Below, piece after piece: positions 58,330 through 64,000 of a stretch of DNA of 64,000 nucleotides. Positions within the stretch are counted from its first letter, which is position 1. Each line of letters opens with the position of its first letter. The notes below the pieces were generated by a model. That model made no database searches. It had not been told where the DNA came from and worked only from the letters and a program-made list of their open reading frames with translations. The DNA is from Photobacterium pectinilyticum (GTDB lineage: Bacteria > Pseudomonadota > Gammaproteobacteria > Enterobacterales > Vibrionaceae), in the NCBI RefSeq assembly GCF_024357955.1, contig NZ_JANEYT010000026.1, positions 1 through 64,000 on the forward strand, written 5' to 3'. The position numbers and the translations under genes are program-made.

Positions 58330-59325
58330 ATGAGCAAACCAACCGGACAACCAATTATTGAAGGGAAGAACCTGATCAAGGACTTCTCGGTTAACAGCAA
58401 CTCGCTAAAAAAATCCATGATGCGTGCCATCAACGACGTGTCATTCAAAATGTATAAAAGCCGCGGTTTGGCCGTCGTCGGGGAATCTGGCTCGGGCAAG
58501 TCGACCACGGCCAAGATGATAGCCAAGATGTACGCCCCAACTGGCGGTAAAATCGAGTACTACGGGCGCGATATAGCTACCATTGAGAAAAAAGCCGATC
58601 TCATGCAGTACCGCCAAGGGATCCAGATGGTATGGCAAGACCCATTCGGCTCGTTGAACCCAACACATACCATTTTCCACCATGTTGCCCGTCCTCTGCT
58701 GATCCATAACAAGGTCAGCAAAGGCAACAAAAAGGAGCTGGAAGAAAGGGTCTACGATCTGCTCGAACAGGTCGGTCTGATCCCACCAAAGGAAACGGCG
58801 GCGAAATACCCGCACCAGCTTTCCGGAGGCCAACGCCAGCGCGTTAACTTAGCAAGGAATATTGCCGTCGGTGCCGAAGTTGTGCTGGCTGACGAACCGA
58901 CTTCCATGCTGGATGTCTCTATCCGCGCCGGCGTCCTCAACCTGATGGAAGAAATGAAGTTCGAACGTGAGATGGCACTGCTGTATATCACCCACGATAT
59001 CGCAACAGCCCGCTATATCGCCGAAGATCTGGCCGTCATGTATGTCGGTCATATGGTCGAGTGGGGAGACACAGAAGAAATCATCCACGATCCGCAGCAC
59101 CCTTATACCCAGTTGTTAGTGTCCGCCGTACCAGATCCAAAGAAATCGATCCACGAAAAGCTTAAAGGCAACAAAGGGGAAATTCCTCTATGGACACCAG
59201 AGAGTCTTGGCTGCCCATTTGCCGGCCGCTGCACACATGCAACAGACAAGTGCCGCGAACAGCTACCCGGGATCACCCAACTCTCCGACAACCACTTCGT
59301 ACGTTGTTACCTGTACGAGAATTGA
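58330..59325 (+). CDS. Chitooligosaccharide ABC transporter ATPase 2 (DppF-like)
   Basis: 331 aa. Walker A GESGSGKST near 51, ABC signature LSGGQRQRVNLARN near 163 and Walker B VVLADEPTSMLDVS near 185. The C-terminal Cys set is LGCPFAGRCTHATDKC and VRCYLY. It pairs with ATPase 1 in a heterodimer. It is 22 nt after ATPase 1, with ATAGGAAG upstream, and 10 nt before the GH9 gene. Confidence 0.94.
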   Translation: MSKPTGQPIIEGKNLIKDFSVNSNSLKKSMMRAINDVSFKMYKSRGLAVVGESGSGKSTTAKMIAKMYAPTGGKIEYYGRDIATIEKKADLMQYRQGIQMVWQDPFGSLNPTHTIFHHVARPLLIHNKVSKGNKKELEERVYDLLEQVGLIPPKETAAKYPHQLSGGQRQRVNLARNIAVGAEVVLADEPTSMLDVSIRAGVLNLMEEMKFEREMALLYITHDIATARYIAEDLAVMYVGHMVEWGDTEEIIHDPQHPYTQLLVSAVPDPKKSIHEKLKGNKGEIPLWTPESLGCPFAGRCTHATDKCREQLPGITQLSDNHFVRCYLYEN

Positions 59326-59335
59326 TGGAGGAAAC

Positions 59336-61069
59336 ATGCAGCTGTTAATTAATCATTTAGGCTACGAGCAATATGGCCACAAGCAGGCGGTTATCCAATC
59401 GGCATCAGCGATTGATGTCTTGCATGCCGAACTGTTATGTCGTCGCAGCCACCAGCCTATTATGCAGCTGCCTCTTGAGACCTGTGGTCCGGTCGATCAA
59501 TGGCATACAGGACTCACCTACACAGTCGATTTCTCCGCACTCACCGAGTGTGGGAAATACCAACTACGTGTCGGTGAAAACTTGTCTGAACCATTTGCTA
59601 TCGCCGAGGGGCTATTGATGACTCGCACCTTCAGCGATGTCCTGCACTATTTTAAATCCCAACGCTGTGGCGGTAAGTTTGATCTTGCTGACCAAGCGAT
59701 TCCGCTACTGGGCACCGACACCCGGGTCGATGTCCGTGGTGGCTGGTATGATGCTTCAGGCGATGTTAGCAAGTACCTCAGCCACCTCTCTTTCAGCAAC
59801 TATTTTAACCCCCAGCAAATCCCTATGGTGGTCTGGAATATGCTGACCGCCTTCGACGCCTTGTCCGAGGAACCAGCATTTTCCGCTTTCACCCGCACTC
59901 GCCTACTGGAAGAAGCCCTACATGGCGCCGATTTTCTGATGAATATGCAATCTGAACGAGGCTTCTTCTATACCACGGTATTCGATAAATGGAGCAAGCA
60001 AACCGACCAACGTGAGATTTGTAGCTATGCCCATCAAAGCGGTAACAAAACGACTGACTACCAAGCAGGCTTCCGCCAAGGAGCAGGCGTAGCCATAGCC
60101 GCTCTAGCCGCTGCTTGCCGGATCCTACAAGGCCCTGCCGCATCACAAATCGGTTATCCTGCGGTTAACAGCGCCCGCTACCTCACGGCAGCCGAACATG
60201 GCTATTGGCACCTGATCGAATGCAACCAACAATACCTCGATGACGGCTGTGAAAATATCATTGATGAATATTGTGCTCTGCTGGCGGCGGTAGAGTTATT
60301 CCGTGCCACCGACAATAGCGACTTCCTCAAGCAAGCTCGCCTGTGGGCCGACAAGCTGGCCCAGCGTCAACACAGCGATTCGCAGCAAAATCATTATTGG
60401 TCCGCCAACGGTGATGGCTCTCGCCCCTACTTTCACGCGGCTGAAGCCGGGTTACCGGTGATCAGCCTACTTCATTACTTGGCGGTTGAGCCGGAAGCAA
60501 AACGCCAACAAGCATTGAGCTGTGTGGTTGCCAATGCCGTCGCATTCGAATTAGATATTACCCATGAAGTCACCAACCCCTTTGGCTATCCGCGCCAGTA
60601 CACCAAGCCACTGGATGGCAGTAAAGCGTCAGCATTTTTCATTCCCCACCACAACGAGACTGGCTACTGGTGGCAGGGTGAAAATGCCCGCTTGGCTTCC
60701 CTTGCCAGCATGGCATTCCTCGCTGCGGGCAACGCCGCATGCCAGTCACTGCGACCACAATTAAAAGCCTATGGCCAGCAATTGCTGGATTGGCTGCTGG
60801 GCTTAAATCCTTTTGACATATCGATGCTTGATGGTCATGGCCGCAACAACCCGGACTACCTACCGGAGCAGGGTTTCTTCAATGCCCGTGGTGGGGTATG
60901 CAACGGTATCACTTCGGGATTTGACAACGAACATGACATCGCATTCAACCCAGCCCCTCAACATCAGGGTATATTGCAAAACTGGCGTTGGGGAGAACAA
61001 TGGATTCCTCATGCAGCTTGGTATTTGTTGGCCGTAGCGCTGCAGTATAAGGAGCGACACAATGACTAA
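59336..61069 (+). CDS. GH9 exo-beta-D-glucosaminidase
   Basis: Removes GlcN from the non-reducing end of chitosan-type oligomers in the cytoplasm (activity shown for the P. profundum orthologue). 577 aa from the ATG at 59336 (GGAGGA 3-4 nt upstream; the frame is open from 59207 inside the ATPase gene). N-terminal Ig-like domain (1-90), then a GH9 (alpha/alpha)6 barrel. The catalytic Asp pair is Asp139 and Asp143 in GGWYDASGDVSKY, and the likely acid is Glu554 in WGEQWIP, equal or one off the published numbers as I recall them. No signal peptide. Its end overlaps the next gene by 8 nt. Confidence 0.92.
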   Translation: MQLLINHLGYEQYGHKQAVIQSASAIDVLHAELLCRRSHQPIMQLPLETCGPVDQWHTGLTYTVDFSALTECGKYQLRVGENLSEPFAIAEGLLMTRTFSDVLHYFKSQRCGGKFDLADQAIPLLGTDTRVDVRGGWYDASGDVSKYLSHLSFSNYFNPQQIPMVVWNMLTAFDALSEEPAFSAFTRTRLLEEALHGADFLMNMQSERGFFYTTVFDKWSKQTDQREICSYAHQSGNKTTDYQAGFRQGAGVAIAALAAACRILQGPAASQIGYPAVNSARYLTAAEHGYWHLIECNQQYLDDGCENIIDEYCALLAAVELFRATDNSDFLKQARLWADKLAQRQHSDSQQNHYWSANGDGSRPYFHAAEAGLPVISLLHYLAVEPEAKRQQALSCVVANAVAFELDITHEVTNPFGYPRQYTKPLDGSKASAFFIPHHNETGYWWQGENARLASLASMAFLAAGNAACQSLRPQLKAYGQQLLDWLLGLNPFDISMLDGHGRNNPDYLPEQGFFNARGGVCNGITSGFDNEHDIAFNPAPQHQGILQNWRWGEQWIPHAAWYLLAVALQYKERHND

Positions 61070-61950
61070 TTCAATTCTCTATTTCGTCGGGGTCGACGGT
61101 GGGGGTACCTCTTGCCGTGCCAGGATCACAGACAACAACGGCCACGTATTGGGCGAGGCCAAAACGGGCAGTGCCAATATCATGCTTGGTGCCAAGCTCG
61201 CCATGGCCTCCATCGTCGATGCTATTGCCACTGCCGCAGCTTCGGCTGGGCTGGGTAAAGACAGCTTCTCATCCATGTCCGTCGGCCTGGCCCTTGCCGG
61301 TGCCGAACAGCAATCGGCTTGGTATGAATTCATGTCGCTATCGCATCCGTTTGCGACCGTTACCCTCAATACTGATGCCTACGGGGCCTGCCTTGGTGCT
61401 TGGGGAGGAGAGGACGGTGCCATTCTCATCGCCGGTACGGGATCATGCGGGATCCTACTCAAAGACAATGAGCAACATGTGGTTGGCGGCCGCGAGTTTC
61501 CTATTTCAGATCAAGGTGGTGGTGCCGTAATGGGGCTTCGCCTGATCCAGCAGACCCTGCTGGCACATGATGGACTCCGTCCAATCACACCACTGGCTGA
61601 GCATGTGATTAGCCATTTCAATCAAGATATCGATTCAATCGTCAGCTGGTCAAAAACAGCCCGCCCTTGTGATTACGGGCAGTTTTCATCCACTATTTTT
61701 TTCACATGCTTATCAAGGAGATACACTCGGCATCGAGCTACTCAATCAAACAGCATCCGATATTGAAATGTGGATGAAGGCCCTCACCAACCGTGGTGCC
61801 GAAAAAATTTGCCTGATGGGCAGCATTGCCGAGCGGATCACACCTTGGCTGATCCCCCCTTTGCAACAGCGTATCACCGCTCCTCTGGGTGATGCTATGG
61901 ATGGTGCGCTGGCAATGGCCCGCGCTAACCACAACCTTTACCCTTTGTGA
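61062..61950 (+). pseudogene. gspK: Glucosamine kinase (BadF/BadG/BcrA/BcrD family), frameshifted at a T7 run
   Basis: Should phosphorylate glucosamine released by the GH9 enzyme. The frame from 61062 gives 234 aa. Residues 1-213 match a hexokinase-like ATPase (VGVDGGGTSCRARI, GTGSCGILLK, SDQGGGAVMGLRL), then the tail is out of register (FTCLSRRYTR). The correct continuation (AYQGDTLGIELLNQ to NLYPL at 61948) is in the next frame. Removing one T from the T7 at 61696-61702 restores QFSSTIFSHAYQGD and a full protein of about 296 aa. Could be a true mutation, a sequencing error or a slippage site. It overlaps GH9 by 8 nt. Confidence 0.85.
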
Positions 61951-61957
61951 GGTTGCT

Positions 61958-63889
61958 ATGAGTTTTCGTCTCGATTTTGTCGTCATAGAACAGCAGCAAA
62001 ATCAGTCCCGCTTGGCCCTGACGTTGCACAACTTATCAGATAAACCGCTGGCTCAGTGGTCACTGCATTTTACGTTTGGCCGCTGGATTGATTCCTCCAG
62101 CTTGACTCATGGCGAGCTGGAACAAACCGGAAGCTACAATATTTTAACTTCCGGCCGCAAGGAAGCACTGAAGCCAAATGGCCACTTCTATACCGAGTTT
62201 ACTGTTGGTACCAAGCCTTTCAGCCTATTGGACGACGGGATCATCGATGCCTTTATCTGCAGCGGTAATTCGACGTCGTTGATTAATCCGCTGCCCGTCG
62301 AGATCACCGCTTTTGGCTTGCAACACCCTCAACTCAAACGTCATACCACAGCACTTGAGGCCGCAGCAGAAATCAATATTATTCCTGCCCCGCAGCACCT
62401 CAAGCCACTGGGAGGGCTTTTTGCCCTGACCCCACACACTGCTATTGAGATTGACACTCCTCTTGCTGAGGGGAGCAGTCGCTGGATAAGCACAGAGCTT
62501 GAAAACCTGCTTAATGAAAAGGTGGCCGTTCACGCCGCGGGTAGCATCCATTACCAATACCGCGAACACCTCGCGGACAGCGCCTATCAACTACTGGTTG
62601 AACAAGACGATATTTGGCTCATGGCCAGTACCGAAAGCGGCTTCAGCCATGCCACCGCTTCCTTGTTGCAATTGCTGCCGTCACAACCCAGTCATCAGGC
62701 AGACATGGCCTATCATATTCCTATGGTGGAAATCTGTGACGAGCCACACTTTGCCCACCGCGGCATGATGCTTGATTGCGCCCGCCATTTTCATCCCGTC
62801 GAGAGGATCAAATTTTTACTTGATCAGCTAGCGCGCTTCAAATTCAACATCTTCCATTGGCACCTTACGGATGATGAGGGCTGGAGGATTGAGATAGATG
62901 CCTACCCAGAACTGACCCAGACGGGCGCCTGGCGAGGGCCCAACGAGCTTATCCAGCCGCAATTTACCACCATTAGCCAGCGTTATGGCGGCTACTACAG
63001 CAAACAAGAAGCCCGCGACATTATTCGTTACGCCGCCGACCGCGGCATCATGGTAATACCTGAAATAGACATACCGGGACACAGCCGAGCAGCCATCAAG
63101 TCGTTGCCAGCCCTGCTGACCGATCCCGATGACAAGTCGATTTACCGCAGCATCCAAGGCTACAACGACAATATCCTGTCGCCAGCTCTGGAGGGCACCT
63201 ATACCTTTATTGCCAATGTCCTGGATGAAATCTGTGATCTTTTCCCTGCCCCATACCTTCACATCGGTGCCGATGAAGTACCTTCGGGCGTATGGGCTGA
63301 TAGTCCCGCTTGCCGTGCTCTAATGGAAAAACATGGTTATGAGGATCCCAAAGAACTTCAAGGCCATTTATTACGTTTTGCCGAAAAGCACCTTAGTAAT
63401 AAGGGCAAACGGATGATGGGCTGGGAAGAAGCCACCCAAGGTGACAAAGTCAGCAAAGATACCATCATTTTTTCCTGGCTGAGCGAAGAAGCAGGACAGA
63501 AATGTGCTCAAGCTGGCTATGACGTGGTTATGCAGCCGGCTCAGGCAACCTATCTCGACTTAGCGCAGGGCGAGTCTGCCGATGAAGCTGGCGTCGATTG
63601 GGCAGGACGGCTTCCTCTTGAGCAAGCCTACCAGTACCAACCGTTGGCCAAATTACCGACTGACGACCCAGCTCACCAGCATGTCAGGGGGATCCAGTGC
63701 GCCCTGTGGTGTGAGCTTGTTAATAGCAAAAGCCGACTCGAATACATGCTCTACCCACGCTTGCTCGCCATTGCAGAGGTCGCCTGGACAGCCCCTGAAA
63801 ATCGTAGCTGGGCAGACTTTTCAGCCCGTCTCAACGGGCAGTTCGCTTATTTGGACAAAGTAGGCATCAATTACCGTCGCTGCGAGTAA
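61958..63889 (+). CDS. GH20 beta-N-acetylhexosaminidase
   Basis: Cleaves terminal GlcNAc from chitin oligomers. 643 aa from the ATG at 61958 (GAGG 6 nt upstream; the frame is open from 61889). N-terminal cellulose-binding-like domain, GH20b domain (about 145-265), then a GH20 TIM barrel from about 275: RGMMLDCARHFHPVERIKFLLD, HWHLTDDEGWRIEI and the catalytic Asp-Glu in HIGADEVPSGVW near 445. No signal peptide, so it acts in the cytoplasm on imported oligomers. It is 7 nt after the kinase end. Confidence 0.94.
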   Translation: MSFRLDFVVIEQQQNQSRLALTLHNLSDKPLAQWSLHFTFGRWIDSSSLTHGELEQTGSYNILTSGRKEALKPNGHFYTEFTVGTKPFSLLDDGIIDAFICSGNSTSLINPLPVEITAFGLQHPQLKRHTTALEAAAEINIIPAPQHLKPLGGLFALTPHTAIEIDTPLAEGSSRWISTELENLLNEKVAVHAAGSIHYQYREHLADSAYQLLVEQDDIWLMASTESGFSHATASLLQLLPSQPSHQADMAYHIPMVEICDEPHFAHRGMMLDCARHFHPVERIKFLLDQLARFKFNIFHWHLTDDEGWRIEIDAYPELTQTGAWRGPNELIQPQFTTISQRYGGYYSKQEARDIIRYAADRGIMVIPEIDIPGHSRAAIKSLPALLTDPDDKSIYRSIQGYNDNILSPALEGTYTFIANVLDEICDLFPAPYLHIGADEVPSGVWADSPACRALMEKHGYEDPKELQGHLLRFAEKHLSNKGKRMMGWEEATQGDKVSKDTIIFSWLSEEAGQKCAQAGYDVVMQPAQATYLDLAQGESADEAGVDWAGRLPLEQAYQYQPLAKLPTDDPAHQHVRGIQCALWCELVNSKSRLEYMLYPRLLAIAEVAWTAPENRSWADFSARLNGQFAYLDKVGINYRRCE

Positions 63890-63928
63890 GGCGCAGGGCA
63901 ACGATTACAATAAAAGGATTAAACCACC

Positions 63929-64000
63929 ATGAAATACGGCTTTTTTGATAACGACAGTAGAGAGTATGTGATCACTCGTCCCGATGTGCCTGCACCTTGG
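63929..64000 (+). CDS. chbP: N,N'-diacetylchitobiose phosphorylase, start only (partial)
   Basis: Only the first 24 codons are in the window (MKYGFFDNDSREYVITRPDV). AAAAGGATT precedes the ATG. The start and the place in the operon fit the GH94 chitobiose/cellobiose phosphorylase found next in V. cholerae, which splits (GlcNAc)2 with phosphate. The protein runs past the right edge. Confidence 0.8.
   Translation, partial: MKYGFFDNDSREYVITRPDVPAPW

Noticed and set aside
61695..61703. Programmed -1 frameshift in the kinase gene (T-TTT-TTC looks slippery)
   Set aside because: A -1 shift leads to the wrong frame; the intact C-terminus needs a +1 (or -2) shift, so loss of one T is the simpler account.

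Overview
The window is a continuous stretch of Vibrionaceae chromosome (large-chromosome type), most like Photobacterium or a close relative. I base this on gene order (thrABC-aceK-rraA-like-arcA/arcB; two adjacent gltBD operons; mtn-cobD-btuF; rsmC-chiS-chitobiose operon), which matches my memory of Vibrio cholerae chromosome 1, and on a GH9 exo-glucosaminidase whose catalytic residue numbers nearly coincide with the Photobacterium profundum enzyme. The genus call is inference. I see no rRNA, tRNA, CRISPR array, prophage or insertion sequence; this is mostly conserved core genome.

Layout. 0-8 kb: AGCS sodium/alanine symporter, DUF3545 protein, hemerythrin protein, the DNA-repair genes ung and nfo with a previously easy-to-miss 41-codon ORF between them, the glycyl radical spare part GrcA behind an FNR promoter, and a DAACS symporter. 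7.7-12.6 kb: thrABC with its leader peptide and attenuator. 12.9-16.4 kb: aceK, a small envelope protein, an RraA-like protein and a DUF3293 gene broken by one in-frame stop. 16.4-23.6 kb: arcA (FNR site upstream), and on the other strand arcB with a translationally adjacent lipoprotein, a PAS/GGDEF diguanylate cyclase and yhcC. 24.2-36.5 kb: two complete but divergent glutamate synthase operons in tandem. 36.6-39.8 kb: mtn-cobD-btuF and a TRIC-type channel. 40-46.9 kb: a VOC protein flanked by tandem repeats, tyrS, an M23 endopeptidase, erpA, clcA, hemL and a 35-aa Cys-rich membrane peptide. 47-49.2 kb: AI-2E family permease and rsmC.

49.5-64 kb is the chitin-response region: the hybrid sensor ChiS, a 600-bp regulatory region, and an operon running off the right edge: chitooligosaccharide-binding protein, two permeases, two ATPases, GH9 exo-glucosaminidase, glucosamine kinase, GH20 beta-N-acetylhexosaminidase and the start of chitobiose phosphorylase. 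The logic is import of GlcNAc oligomers, then cytoplasmic cleavage or phosphorolysis and phosphorylation. In V. cholerae the binding protein also restrains ChiS, and ChiS binds the operon promoter.

Most notable observations: the glucosamine kinase gene is frameshifted at a T7 run; the DUF3293 gene carries a nonsense codon; ArcB keeps Cys180 but has Ile at 241 instead of the second redox cysteine; the chb regulatory region contains a 16-bp direct repeat spaced 30 bp, a 16-bp perfect palindrome and a CRP-like site; two unlisted small proteins have good ribosome binding sites; and two tandem repeats bracket the VOC gene. I did not find a clearly new multi-gene system such as a defence island or novel biosynthetic cluster.
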